From: Candidatus Parcubacteria bacterium
GTDB lineage: Bacteria; Patescibacteriota; Minisyncoccia; Phycocordibacterales; UBA12088
Assembly (NCBI GenBank): GCA_003694545.1
Contig: RFKD01000040.1
Coordinates: 1 to 41,976 of the forward strand
Direction: 5' to 3'
Length of the DNA stretch: 41,976 bases
The notes beneath the pieces were generated by a model that saw only the letters and a list, made by a program, of their open reading frames with translations, did not search any database and was not told where the DNA came from. Below are positions 21,553 to 30,546 of this stretch, one piece after another. Position 1 is the first letter of the stretch, and each line of letters opens with the position of its first letter. Made by a program: the position numbers and the translations under genes.

Positions 21553-24500
21553 ATGGCGCATCCGGAAAACCAGCGAGAGGGTGCACAATCGTCTCTCTTC
21601 GCGTCCTACTACGGCAGTGAGCCGCTTTCAGATCGGGCACGGCGGGAAGAAGCCATCCTCGCGCAATGGCGCGAAACCAACGCGTTTGACCGTTCGCTCC
21701 AAAAGCCGGCGCCGCAAGGCGAATTCGTGTTTTACGAAGGGCCACCAACCGCAAACGGCCGCCCCGGCATTCACCACTTGGTGGCGCGGGCGTTTAAAGA
21801 CCTCATTCCTCGCTACAAAACAATGCGCGGATACTATGTGCGTCGCAAAGCCGGATGGGACACGCACGGTTTACCGGTGGAAGTAGAAGTGGAAAAAAAG
21901 CTCGGCTTCAAAACCAAGCGCGAGGTGGAAGCGTTTGGCATCGAGCGGTTCAATGAGCTGTGCAAACAAAGCGTGTGGGAATACGCGCGCGAGTGGGAGC
22001 GCTTCACGGAGCGCATTGGCTACTGGATCGATTTAGACAACGCATATGTCACCTACCACCCGGAATACATAGCAACCCTTTGGTGGATCGTGGCGCAGCT
22101 CCACAAGCGCGATCTCCTGTATCGCGACTACAAGGTGGTGCCGTGGTGTCCCCGATGTGGCACGCCGCTGTCGTCGCACGAGCTCGCGCAAGAGTACCGT
22201 GAGGTGGAAGATTGGGCGCTGTATGTACGCTTTGCGCTTGAGGGGAAGGAAAACGAATATCTCCTCGCGTGGACCACGACGCCCTGGACTCTGCCGGGCA
22301 ATATCGCTTTGGCGGCGCATCCCGAACTGTCCTACGTGAAGGTGCGTGCGAAAGGCGGTGCGGCGTATTGGCTTGCCAAAGATCGCGTTGGCGCGATTTT
22401 TGGCGAAGAGGCGGTTGTTGAAGAAGAACAACCGGGGACCCAGCTTGTGGGCTGGCGGTATCGGCCGTTGTGGCAGGGAGTACCTTTCTTGTGGAGCGAA
22501 GAAGAGCAAGCGCGGGCTTTGCAGGTATATCCTGCCGAGTTTGTGAGCGCTGAAGAGGGAACCGGCATCGTGCATACTGCCGTGATGTACGGGCAGGAAG
22601 ACTACGAGCTTGGCGAGCGCTACCAACTCCCCAAGCGCCACCTCGTTGCGGAAGACGGCACCTTTATTCCCGAAGAAGCGCTGGGGGCGCTTGGAGGGAA
22701 GTATGTTAAGGATCCCGAGACAGAAACGCTGATTGAAGAACACCTCAACAAGACAGGCGCGCTCTTTCGCGGCGAAACCATCACGCACGCCTACCCGTTT
22801 TGCTGGCGTTGCAAACAGCGCGTTTTGTACTACGCGCACACCTCGTGGTTCGTGCGAATGAGCGCGCTGCGCGAGGAGCTTTTGAAGGAAAACCAAACTA
22901 TTCACTGGGAGCCGGAACATTTGCGCGACGGCCGTTTTGGAGAATGGCTTGTGAATGTGAAAGATTGGGCGATAAGCCGCAACCGGTTTTGGGCAACACC
23001 GCTTCCCGTGTGGGAAAGTCCGACGGGAACCCGTGTTGTTGTCGACAGTATCGCCACCTTGCGGAACCTCACCCCGTCGCGGGGCAACCGTTTTTGGCTC
23101 ATGCGGCATGGGGAAGCCCTTTCCAACGCGGGTGGCTTTGTGGACGACGGGCGTGATCCGAATAACAGTCTTACGGGCGAGGGGCGCGAGGCGGTACGGC
23201 AAGCCGCGCGAGCACTCAAAGAACAGGGGATTACCGTTATCTACACCTCCCCCGTGCGTCGCGCGCGGGAAACTGCGGAAGTAGTCCGCCAAGAACTCGG
23301 TTTGCCGCAAGAGGCGGTGCGTGTTGATGAGCGTCTGCGGGAAATTGGAGTTGGCGAATTGCAAGGGCAACCACTTGAAAAATGGCACGAAGTCATGGGG
23401 CCGCCTCGCGCGCGGTTTGCAGCGCCGCCCGCGGGCGCTGAGCCGTGGGAAGCAGTGCGCCAGCGCACGGCACAAGCCTTGTTTGCCATTAATGAGGCGC
23501 ACGAGGGGGAACGGGTGCTCATCGTCTCGCACCAAACACCGCTGGCATTGCTCACAGCGGCGTTTGACGCGCGCGGGGCGGAGTGGACCAAGCGCAACTA
23601 CGAGAAGCTCCCATTGCTGCATCCGGCAGAAGTATTGGAAAAAGGAGAATTTCGCCCCTATCCTCACAACCCCCAATGGGAGGTGGACCTCCATCGCCCC
23701 TATGTTGATGAGTGGACCTTGGTTGCGCCCGATGGCTCGCGCTTAAAGCGAGTAGAAGAGGTGATGGATGTGTGGTTTGACTCGGGGGCGATGCCGCTTG
23801 CGCAAGACTACTATCCGTTTGAAAACCGACAGTGGGTTGATGGCCCCGGCTATCCCGCCGACTATATTTGCGAAGGGGTTGACCAAACGCGCGGCTGGTT
23901 TTACACCTTGCACGCGATTGGTGTTGCGCTCGGCAGAGGAAAAGCGTATCGCAGTGTGATTAGCGTAGGCCATATTCTCGATAAGGAAGGGAAGAAAATG
24001 TCCAAATCGCTTGGCAACATCGTTGACCCATGGCAAATGATGGCGCGCTACGGGGTGGATGTGGTGCGAATGTACATGTACAGCATCAATCAGCCGGGTA
24101 TGCCCAAACTTTTTGACGAAGCGCACCTCAAGGAACTCGAGCGCAACTTCTTTAACCTTGTTGAAAACACGCTCAATTTCTATACCCTTTACCGTCACCC
24201 CAACGACGATGGAAAATCGCCTCCCGGAGAGCCACACATTCTCGACGTGTGGCTGGCATCACGCACGAGCGCCTTGGAGGCGCGCGTGCGCGCCTTGCTG
24301 GATGACTATAAGGTTTTTGAGGCGGCACGCGAATTGCTCTCATTCGCCGAGGATCTTTCTCGCTGGTATGTGCGTCGCTCCCGCACTCGTATGCGCGGTC
24401 TTACGGGCGAGGAGGACCATCAAGCCGCTTCTCGCGCGTTACGAGAAGCCTTGCGCGCCTTTGCACAAATTGTGGCGCCCTTCACACCCTTTCTTGCCGA

Positions 24501-25077
24501 ACACTTTTTTGCCGCTGTGCGCTTGGCGGATGACCCTACCAGCGTCCATGTGACGAATTGGCCGCAGTTAGCGCCCCCTGATACGACGCTCCTTGAGCGA
24601 ATGGATAAGGCACGCGCTATTGTTTCCGAGGCGTTGCGCCAGCGCGACCAAGCCGGAATCCGTGTGCGCCAACCTCTCGCAAAGATCGTGCTGAGTGAAG
24701 ACCCAATGGGGATCGCAACAAATGAAGCATTGGCGCGCGAAGTGTGCGAGGAGGTGAATGTGCTTGCGCTTGAGGTAAACCCAGACGCTTCGGGAGCGGT
24801 AGCGCTCGACACGACGATCACGGACGAGCTGCGCACGATGGGGTGGGTACGGGAAGCGCAGCGCCTCATTCAAGAAGCGCGCAAGAAAGCAGGTATGACC
24901 CCTAAAGAAGAGGCGAATGTTGTGCTTGCCGCCGCGCCGCAAGCGCAAGGCGCGCTTGCGGCGCGGCGCGATACCCTCGCGCGTGCAGTCCGTGCGCGCG
25001 AGCTCAACATCACGCAAGATGAGTCTCTTGCGCAGTGTGACCCGCCTGTGCGCGTGGTTGCTATCAAGACGGCGTGA
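21553..25077 (+). CDS. ileS: Isoleucyl-tRNA synthetase with an inserted histidine phosphatase domain
   Basis: This 1174-aa class I synthetase has all IleRS landmarks: PTANGRPGIHHL (HIGH equivalent, His74-His75), GWDTHGLPVE, the CP1 editing domain with TTTPWTLPGN and EGTGIVHTA, WAISRNRFWATPLPVW (about 473-487), VMDVWFDSG (737-745), KKMSKSLGN (KMSKS at 815-819) and a helical anticodon-binding region. Between WATPLPVW and DLHRPYVDEW (712-721) lies about 200 residues. Of these, roughly 513-675 form a complete histidine phosphatase: FWLMRHGEALSN (R518, H519, E521), YTSPVRRARETAE, DERLREIGVGELQG and VLIVSHQTPLALL (H660). The frame is continuous on both sides, so this is an in-frame insertion. It charges tRNA-Ile; the role of the phosphatase is unknown (self-regulation, removal of a phosphorylated metabolite, or only structure). 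Confidence 0.93.
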   Translation: MAHPENQREGAQSSLFASYYGSEPLSDRARREEAILAQWRETNAFDRSLQKPAPQGEFVFYEGPPTANGRPGIHHLVARAFKDLIPRYKTMRGYYVRRKAGWDTHGLPVEVEVEKKLGFKTKREVEAFGIERFNELCKQSVWEYAREWERFTERIGYWIDLDNAYVTYHPEYIATLWWIVAQLHKRDLLYRDYKVVPWCPRCGTPLSSHELAQEYREVEDWALYVRFALEGKENEYLLAWTTTPWTLPGNIALAAHPELSYVKVRAKGGAAYWLAKDRVGAIFGEEAVVEEEQPGTQLVGWRYRPLWQGVPFLWSEEEQARALQVYPAEFVSAEEGTGIVHTAVMYGQEDYELGERYQLPKRHLVAEDGTFIPEEALGALGGKYVKDPETETLIEEHLNKTGALFRGETITHAYPFCWRCKQRVLYYAHTSWFVRMSALREELLKENQTIHWEPEHLRDGRFGEWLVNVKDWAISRNRFWATPLPVWESPTGTRVVVDSIATLRNLTPSRGNRFWLMRHGEALSNAGGFVDDGRDPNNSLTGEGREAVRQAARALKEQGITVIYTSPVRRARETAEVVRQELGLPQEAVRVDERLREIGVGELQGQPLEKWHEVMGPPRARFAAPPAGAEPWEAVRQRTAQALFAINEAHEGERVLIVSHQTPLALLTAAFDARGAEWTKRNYEKLPLLHPAEVLEKGEFRPYPHNPQWEVDLHRPYVDEWTLVAPDGSRLKRVEEVMDVWFDSGAMPLAQDYYPFENRQWVDGPGYPADYICEGVDQTRGWFYTLHAIGVALGRGKAYRSVISVGHILDKEGKKMSKSLGNIVDPWQMMARYGVDVVRMYMYSINQPGMPKLFDEAHLKELERNFFNLVENTLNFYTLYRHPNDDGKSPPGEPHILDVWLASRTSALEARVRALLDDYKVFEAARELLSFAEDLSRWYVRRSRTRMRGLTGEEDHQAASRALREALRAFAQIVAPFTPFLAEHFFAAVRLADDPTSVHVTNWPQLAPPDTTLLERMDKARAIVSEALRQRDQAGIRVRQPLAKIVLSEDPMGIATNEALAREVCEEVNVLALEVNPDASGAVALDTTITDELRTMGWVREAQRLIQEARKKAGMTPKEEANVVLAAAPQAQGALAARRDTLARAVRARELNITQDESLAQCDPPVRVVAIKTA

Positions 25078-25084
25078 GGCGGGT

Positions 25085-25669
25085 ATGTACCATATCTACC
25101 ACACACGCGGGCTTGTTATTGAGCGGGTTCAGCGGGGGGAGCAAGACCTTGTCGTGAGTATCCTCACCGACGATCCAATGCTTGGCCTCGTTCGCGCTTG
25201 GGCAACGAGCGGGGCGAGTGCTTTTTCACGAATGCGCGCGGCGCTTGAACCTCTCACGGAAGGGCAATACGCGTTCGTGCGCGGCAGGTTTCAATGGCGC
25301 CTTATCGGCGCGCAAGCAAAGAGGTGGCTTGCGCCGCAAGTGGTGTGCAGAGCAAACCATCGGATTGTCGGCCCTTTCGCGCGGTTCCTCATGGAAATTA
25401 TGCCTTCTGAAGGAATGGTTCCCCCAGAGGTAGTTCATACTGCGCGCGATCTGGTGGTGAGCGCCGCCCGTGCTAACGCGTTGCCGCTGGAGGCCCTTCA
25501 TCAGGCTGTGGCGCGCGTGCTTCACGCCTTGGGGTACCTGCCCAGCCCCAGGCCCGCGCGGCAAGAGCAGGTCGCAAGCGCGCTGTGGGCGGCGGGTATC
25601 CCTCATGCGGTATACTACCTTTATGGCAGACCCGCTACCGCCAAGAGACAATTCGTCTTTGGATCGTAA
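25085..25669 (+). CDS. recO: RecO-like DNA repair protein
   Basis: This 194-aa protein resembles RecO at its N-terminus. HIYHTRGLVIERVQRGEQDLVVSILTDDPMLGLVRAWATSGASAFSRMRAALEPLTEGQYAFVRGR fits the OB-fold start of RecO, in which a short beta-strand, TxGxVL-type turn and helper helix recur; a helical region follows. RecO loads RecA on SSB-coated DNA. The protein is shorter than E. coli RecO (242 aa) and no cysteine cluster is seen. It starts 7 nt after ileS, so it is likely co-transcribed. Its last 47 nt overlap the next gene. Sequence support is moderate. Confidence 0.62.
   Translation: MYHIYHTRGLVIERVQRGEQDLVVSILTDDPMLGLVRAWATSGASAFSRMRAALEPLTEGQYAFVRGRFQWRLIGAQAKRWLAPQVVCRANHRIVGPFARFLMEIMPSEGMVPPEVVHTARDLVVSAARANALPLEALHQAVARVLHALGYLPSPRPARQEQVASALWAAGIPHAVYYLYGRPATAKRQFVFGS
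25611..25616 (+). promoter_or_regulatory. -10 box inside recO for the next gene
   Basis: TGCGG-TATACT lies within the recO coding sequence and ends 6 nt before the ATG at 25623, so the downstream gene has its own leaderless promoter. Confidence 0.6.
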
Positions 25670-27662
25670 CCAAAGCAAGGCGCCGTTTTGGCGCTTCGGG
25701 AGCCGTTCGCGCATTAAGGCTGTCGACACGCTTTTGCACGGGCGGGGTGAAGACGCGGCTGAGAATGTCCAAGCGGTCCGTCATCACCGCCTCCATCCGC
25801 ACAGCGCGCTGTATGAAGACGCTCCGACAGTGTGGCGCGAGCCGCAGTCACAACCATCTCTTTCTGCGCGCGCAATAGATGAACCTCACGCACACGCTCG
25901 CGCGGCATCTCATGGTTGGGTATGGGCGCTGTTTCTCGGCTCACTGCTTTTTTTCCTGGGCGTTGCCGCCTTTTCATTGTATGTGTGGCTGGGGGACCGC
26001 AACGCGGTTTCCGTGCGCAATGTAGCGCTGTCTTTCGATGGTCCGCTGACCACCGGAGGCGGCGAAGAAGCCCTGTTTACCCTCACCCTGCGCAATCAAA
26101 ATCCCATGGACCTCAAGAATGCCGTTTTGACAGTGGAGTATCCCGACGGAACGCGCAAACCGGGGGACATCGCGACTCCTCTGCGCACCCAACGCATCCC
26201 CTTGGGCGATGTGAAGCCAGGGGATGAACGCGTCCAGCAACTGCGCTTGCTGTTTTTTGGTAATCAGAACGAGGTGAAAGAATTCCGCGCTCGGGTGGAG
26301 TATACCATTGAGGGGTCGCGGGCAACCTATGTGAAGGAAGCGTCATACACCACCACACTCACTTCGTCTCCTATTATTGTGAGGATGAGCGCGGTCTCAG
26401 AAGTAGTAAGCGGGCAGATAAGCGAATTTTTGGTGGAAGTGGTGAACAATAGCGAGCAAACGCTCCGCAATTTGCTTGCGGAAGTGCAATTACCGCCGTC
26501 GGTGCGTTTTGTGGGAGCGGAACCATCGCCGGGCACGGGAGCCAGTCTGTGGCGCATCGCCCAATTGCCCCCGCAAGCCATTTTTCCCATTCGCCTGACG
26601 TTGTTGCCAACAGGGACGGAAGGGGAAGTGCGCACATTCCGCGTTACCGTCGGGGAAGAACACCCAGATGCGCCGGGAACTATTGTAGCGGCGTTTGGCT
26701 CTCTTTTGTGGGAGGTGCGCCTCTCAAGCCCATTTGTGCGCCTTGCGGTTGAGGTAAACGGGCAGAAAGACGAAACCGTTTCCGTTCCCGCGGGGTCGCC
26801 AGCCGCGTTTAACATCACCTATCACAACACACTGCCCGTGTCGGTGTATGACCTTGTCATTGAGGCGCGGCTGAGAGGGGAGGGGTTTGATAAGTTCTCG
26901 GTTGAGCCGGAGGGGCAGGGCTTTTACGATTCAACGCAAAATATTGTGCGCTGGCATCCGCGCGATCTGCCGGTCTTGCGCGAAATCCAGCCGGGCGGAA
27001 GCGGTTCCGTGGCGTTTACCATCACCACATTGCCGCCGACGCGTATTACAACGCGCGCGCCAAGGTTTTTCGTAGCGATCCACGCGCAGGCGCGGCGCGT
27101 TCTCGAGACACAAGTGCCGGAGACATTGGAAGCCGCTGTTGAGCGCGAAGTACGCCTGGCGACCACGCCGCAACTTATGCAGTTCACGCGCTACTCGGAC
27201 GGTCCGTTTACGAACACGGGCCCCATACCTCCTAAAGTTGACGAGCGCACCACCTACACCATCACCTGGCGCGTCGTTAATCCGCTCAATGATTTGCGCA
27301 AGGTGCGCCTTTCGGCGCGGCTTCCGTCGTATGTGGAGTGGACGGGGAACATCTATCCCGCCGACGCCTCAATTCGCTTTAATCCGGTAAGCGGTGAAGT
27401 TGTGTGGGAAGCGGAAACTATACCGGCGGGCTCCGGCGTTAACCGTCCGGCCCGAGAAGTTTCATTCCAAGTTGCCATTCGGCCTGGAGCCTCACAAGTC
27501 GGCAACGCGCCTTTGTTGGTGAGCGAAGTCGCTGGCGAAGCGACCGACGCGTTCACGCAGTCGGTCATTCCCCTCAGTGCGCCGCCCGCGACGACGGAGC
27601 TGAAACTGGATCCTGCCTACTCGCGCACCGAAGGTTCAAAGGTTGGGAAAGTGGTGCCGTGA
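25623..27662 (+). CDS. Membrane-anchored surface protein with repeated Ig-like/CARDB-type domains
   Basis: This 679-aa protein has a cytoplasmic N-terminus of about 95 polar residues, one membrane helix (about residues 99-121) and a long extracytoplasmic part. That part is built from beta-sandwich modules of the DUF11/CARDB kind: for example FTLTLRNQNPMDLKNAVLTVEYPDG, LVEVVNNSEQTLRNLLAEVQLPPSVRF, NITYHNTLPVSVYDLVIEA and ITWRVVNPLNDLRKVRLSARLPSYVEW, about four units. Such proteins are common on CPR cell surfaces and are thought to be structural or adhesive; nothing more specific is supported. ATG 25623 is fixed by the TATACT box and overlaps recO by 47 nt. Confidence 0.75.
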   Translation: MADPLPPRDNSSLDRNQSKAPFWRFGSRSRIKAVDTLLHGRGEDAAENVQAVRHHRLHPHSALYEDAPTVWREPQSQPSLSARAIDEPHAHARAASHGWVWALFLGSLLFFLGVAAFSLYVWLGDRNAVSVRNVALSFDGPLTTGGGEEALFTLTLRNQNPMDLKNAVLTVEYPDGTRKPGDIATPLRTQRIPLGDVKPGDERVQQLRLLFFGNQNEVKEFRARVEYTIEGSRATYVKEASYTTTLTSSPIIVRMSAVSEVVSGQISEFLVEVVNNSEQTLRNLLAEVQLPPSVRFVGAEPSPGTGASLWRIAQLPPQAIFPIRLTLLPTGTEGEVRTFRVTVGEEHPDAPGTIVAAFGSLLWEVRLSSPFVRLAVEVNGQKDETVSVPAGSPAAFNITYHNTLPVSVYDLVIEARLRGEGFDKFSVEPEGQGFYDSTQNIVRWHPRDLPVLREIQPGGSGSVAFTITTLPPTRITTRAPRFFVAIHAQARRVLETQVPETLEAAVEREVRLATTPQLMQFTRYSDGPFTNTGPIPPKVDERTTYTITWRVVNPLNDLRKVRLSARLPSYVEWTGNIYPADASIRFNPVSGEVVWEAETIPAGSGVNRPAREVSFQVAIRPGASQVGNAPLLVSEVAGEATDAFTQSVIPLSAPPATTELKLDPAYSRTEGSKVGKVVP

Positions 27663-27696
27663 AGGCGCGAGTGATTGTCTTGGGGAGAAAATCTGT

Positions 27697-27702
27697 TAGT
27701 AT
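27697..27702 (+). promoter_or_regulatory. -10 box of glyS
   Basis: TAGTAT ends 8 nt before the ATG at 27711 and supports this start over an upstream in-frame start at 27675. Confidence 0.5.
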
Positions 27703-27710
27703 GGCGGAAT

Positions 27711-29012
27711 ATGGAGGTCGGCCTCGACACGCTTGTTGCGCTTGCAAAGCGCCGCGGTTTTATTTTTCCCGGCTCGGAGCTCTACGGCGGCCTTGCGGGG
27801 ACATGGGATTACGGCCCTTTGGGGGCGCTCCTTAAGCACAACATCGTGCGGCTGTGGTGGCAGTATTGCGTGTGGGAGCGGGAGGATATGGTTGCGCTGG
27901 ACTCAGCAATTTTAATGAATCCTCGCGTGTGGGAAGCGAGTGGCCATGTTGAGACCTTCACGGATCCGTTGGTGGAATGCGAGAAATGCAAAGGGAGGTT
28001 TCGGGCTGATAAACTCGACGACCCCACGCGTTGCCCTGAGTGTGGGGGCGCGCTTGGGGAACCGCGAGCCTTTCACCTGATGATTGAGGCAAAGGTTGGC
28101 GTATTGGACGACGGAAGCGGCAAGGTGTTCTTGCGGCCGGAAACCGCGCAGGGTATTTTTGTAAACTTCAAAAATATTGTGGACACAATGCACCCAAAAT
28201 TACCTTTCGGGGTCGCGCAGGTGGGAAGGGCGTTTCGTAATGAAATTTCCCCGCGCGATTTTCTCTTCCGCGCGCGGGAGTTTGAGCAAATGGAGATCGA
28301 ATATTTCGTGCGGCCGGACGGCTGGGAAGCGGCATTTGAGGTATGGCTCCGCACGGTCCGCTCATTTTTGGAGCGTGTTGGGATCGATATGGAGCGCGTG
28401 GTGGAAGAAGAAATTCCTCCCCAAGAGCGGGCGCACTACTCTTCCCGCACGGTTGATTTCAACTTCCGTTATCCGTTTGGTCTTGATGAGCTGTTAGGCT
28501 TGGCATATCGCGGCGACTACGATTTGCGGCGGCACAGCGAATACAGCGGTGTTGACTTGCGCTATCGCGAGCCCGGCGTGGAGCCGTTTTTTCCTCATGT
28601 GATTGAGCCGTCGTTTGGGCTTGACCGCCTCGTGCTTGCTGTGCTTCTCTCCGCGTATGACGAAGATGAAGTGGGGGAGGGGAAGCGTGTTGTCCTGCGC
28701 TTGAAGCCGGAAGTCGCGCCGTATCGCGTTGCTGTCTTTCCACTCCTGCGTAATAAGCCGCAGTTGGTGCAAAAAGCGCACGAGGTTTTTCGCGAGCTGC
28801 GCGCCCACCACCCTTCTGTTGTGTTTGATGACAACGGTAACATCGGCAAGCGCTACCGCCGACAGGATGAAATTGGTACCCCGTGGTGCGTCACCGTAGA
28901 TTTCCAATCGTTAGATGATGGCACTGTGACGGTGCGCAACCGAGATACAGCCGAGCAAGACCGTGTTCCTATTGATGAGCTTCCTGAGGCTGTCGGGCTT
29001 GTTGGCTCGTGA
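27711..29012 (+). CDS. glyS: Glycyl-tRNA synthetase (class II, homodimer type)
   Basis: This 433-aa class II enzyme is of the alpha2 type found in archaea, eukaryotes and many bacteria. LAKRRGFIFPGSELYGGLAGTWDYGPLG is its N-terminal signature. A zinc-ribbon-like insert has CEKCKGRF...CPECGG. Motif 2 is around QVGRAFRNEISPRDFLFRAREFEQMEIEYF, and motif 3 is around VIEPSFGLDRLVLAVL. A C-terminal anticodon-binding domain (about residues 340-430, VAVFPLLRNKPQLV ... DDGTVTVRNRDT) completes it. It charges tRNA-Gly. The start is chosen from the -10 spacing and the family N-terminus. Confidence 0.95.
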   Translation: MEVGLDTLVALAKRRGFIFPGSELYGGLAGTWDYGPLGALLKHNIVRLWWQYCVWEREDMVALDSAILMNPRVWEASGHVETFTDPLVECEKCKGRFRADKLDDPTRCPECGGALGEPRAFHLMIEAKVGVLDDGSGKVFLRPETAQGIFVNFKNIVDTMHPKLPFGVAQVGRAFRNEISPRDFLFRAREFEQMEIEYFVRPDGWEAAFEVWLRTVRSFLERVGIDMERVVEEEIPPQERAHYSSRTVDFNFRYPFGLDELLGLAYRGDYDLRRHSEYSGVDLRYREPGVEPFFPHVIEPSFGLDRLVLAVLLSAYDEDEVGEGKRVVLRLKPEVAPYRVAVFPLLRNKPQLVQKAHEVFRELRAHHPSVVFDDNGNIGKRYRRQDEIGTPWCVTVDFQSLDDGTVTVRNRDTAEQDRVPIDELPEAVGLVGS

Positions 29013-29028
29013 GCGCCTTGCGGCGTGC

Positions 29029-29034
29029 TACACT
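29029..29034 (+). promoter_or_regulatory. -10 box of AI-2E-type permease gene
   Basis: TGC-TACACT ends 6 nt before the ATG at 29041. Confidence 0.5.
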
Positions 29035-29040
29035 ATCCGT

Positions 29041-30102
29041 ATGCCGCAGCGTGCTCGCCCTGTCTCTCTTACAATAGCTCCCAGCACGATTGCGCTTTTC
29101 GTGGCAGTTGGCTTGGGCCTGTGGGCGCTGTGGCTTTTGCGCGATGTAGTACTTATCGTCTTGACTTCCATTGTGCTTGCGAGCGCAATCTCCCCTGCGG
29201 TTGCCCGCCTTGAGGCAATGCGCCTTCCGAGAGCGTTGGCGGTCCTTATGGTATATCTCGGGTTTTTTGGTGTGCTTGGGCTTGCGGGCGTGTATCTCCT
29301 TCCTTTGGTTTTCCGCGATATCGCGAGTTTGCTTGCGGTGTGGCCGCAGTATGTGGCCGGCTGGGGAGATTTTGCTATTGTTTCGGCAGGTGAGGCCGCC
29401 TCTTCCATCTCGCAGTTGGAAAGCGTTGTGCGCGAGTTAGGGCAAAACGCCTCGGCTTCGCCAGCAGGCGTTGTGGAGGTACTTTCTGCCGCCTTTGGAG
29501 GATTGCTCAGTTTTGTGCTCATCGTTGTGTTTTCTTTTTATTTTGCCGTTGAGGAGCGGGGGTTGAATGATTTTATTTCTCTGCTAGCGCCTCCCGAATG
29601 GCGCGACCGCGTTTTGCGTATTTGGGCGCGCAGTCAGCGCAAAATGGGCCAGTGGCTACAGGGCCAGCTCGTGCTGGTGGTGCTAGTTGCAACGATCACC
29701 TACCTTCTGTTGGCAATTTTTGGGGTGCGGCACGCGCTTGCGCTTGCCTTGCTCGCGGGCATTTTAGAGATCATTCCCATATTTGGCCCCATTCTTGCTG
29801 CTGTGCCCGCGGTGGGACTTGCGTATCTCGATGGAGGTGTGCCTCTAGCGCTCACTATTGGCGCGGGGTATCTCCTCATTCAGCAGTTTGAAAACCACCT
29901 CATTTACCCGTTGGTGGTAACAAAGGTGGTGGGGGTGCCTCCTATTCTCGTGATTCTCGCCCTTGTGGTGGGGGCTCAGCTTGCCGGTTTTTTGGGTATT
30001 GTGCTTGCGGTACCGGTTGCCGCGGCGCTCCAAGAAGGCCTTGCGGAACTGCGGCGCCTTCGTTCAGCGGGACTCGCGCAACAGCAGCGCGCTGCGGCAT
30101 AG
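29041..30102 (+). CDS. AI-2E family transporter (PerM-like permease)
   Basis: This 353-aa protein has about eight membrane helices: two near the N-terminus (LFVAVGLGLWALWLLRDVVLIVL, then ALAVLMVYLGFFGVLGLAGVYLL) separated from the rest by a soluble segment. Later helices carry family signatures QWLQGQLVLVVLVATITYLLL, LALLAGILEIIPIFGPILAAVPA, QQFENHLIYPLVVTKVVGVPP and LGIVLAVPVAAAL. The EIIPxxGP and ENxxxxPxVxxxxxxxxP motifs are diagnostic of this family. Substrates vary and AI-2 export is shown only for some members. Start fixed by the TACACT box. A small membrane protein follows after 3 nt. Confidence 0.9.
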   Translation: MPQRARPVSLTIAPSTIALFVAVGLGLWALWLLRDVVLIVLTSIVLASAISPAVARLEAMRLPRALAVLMVYLGFFGVLGLAGVYLLPLVFRDIASLLAVWPQYVAGWGDFAIVSAGEAASSISQLESVVRELGQNASASPAGVVEVLSAAFGGLLSFVLIVVFSFYFAVEERGLNDFISLLAPPEWRDRVLRIWARSQRKMGQWLQGQLVLVVLVATITYLLLAIFGVRHALALALLAGILEIIPIFGPILAAVPAVGLAYLDGGVPLALTIGAGYLLIQQFENHLIYPLVVTKVVGVPPILVILALVVGAQLAGFLGIVLAVPVAAALQEGLAELRRLRSAGLAQQQRAAA

Positions 30103-30105
30103 CGT

Positions 30106-30366
30106 ATGGCGGCTTTGACCGAGGTGGTGTCGTGGATTCAGACAGTTGGGACCGTCGTGGTTGAGCATTTTACGGCGCGTCCATACGACGCGCTGTTTGT
30201 TATTGTGGGGCTTGTGGTTATCTTAGTTGTGGTGCATCTTCTCTCGGGGGTGTTGAAGGTGGCGGTGTACATGCTCGTCGTTGTCGTGTTGGCGCTTGCG
30301 GCGGCGTGGTTTTTGCGAGAGTTGGAGTGGTGGCAGATGGGAGCGGTGACACTTCCTTTTCATTGA
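30106..30366 (+). CDS. Small membrane protein next to the permease
   Basis: An 86-aa protein has two adjacent hydrophobic helices (about residues 27-47 and 49-70, mostly Val/Leu/Ala) and a Trp-containing C-terminus (ELEWWQMG). It starts 3 nt after the permease stop, so it is very likely translated from the same message and could be a partner of it. No family is recognised. Confidence 0.55.
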   Translation: MAALTEVVSWIQTVGTVVVEHFTARPYDALFVIVGLVVILVVVHLLSGVLKVAVYMLVVVVLALAAAWFLRELEWWQMGAVTLPFH

Positions 30367-30546
30367 AAAACCGCGCGAACGGCCGGGAGCGCTCTCTCTC
30401 TCGGTGAGCGCGGTAGCTGAAGCTTGACTCAACGAACATCTTTACAGGCCCTGTTATGGCCCAGCCTGTCAAAGTTTATCCACAAGCGCCACGTGTAGGG
30501 GCGCGGCGCGCTTGTTACACTTTCTCTCAGCAACACTCAAGCAGCT
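30367..30546. other. 180-bp spacer with promoter for the following gene
   Basis: No gene is seen. A short CTCTCTCTC run at about 30390 and an imperfect GC-rich hairpin around it could be a terminator for the permease operon. TGT-TACACT (TACACT at 30516-30521) is a -10 candidate for the gene at 30547, leaving 25 nt, so this message probably has a short leader. Confidence 0.4.

Noticed and set aside
22033..23694. 553-codon minus-strand open frame
   Set aside because: Antisense to ileS and its phosphatase insert, with no recognisable motif, promoter or ribosome-binding site.
21553..25077. Chimeric assembly join of ileS with a phosphatase gene
   Set aside because: The frame is continuous, and synthetase motifs occur in the right order on both sides of the phosphatase domain, so one simple misjoin cannot produce it.
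30385..30400. CT dinucleotide run as a phase-variable repeat
   Set aside because: Only about four to five units long and outside any gene, too short to suggest slippage control.
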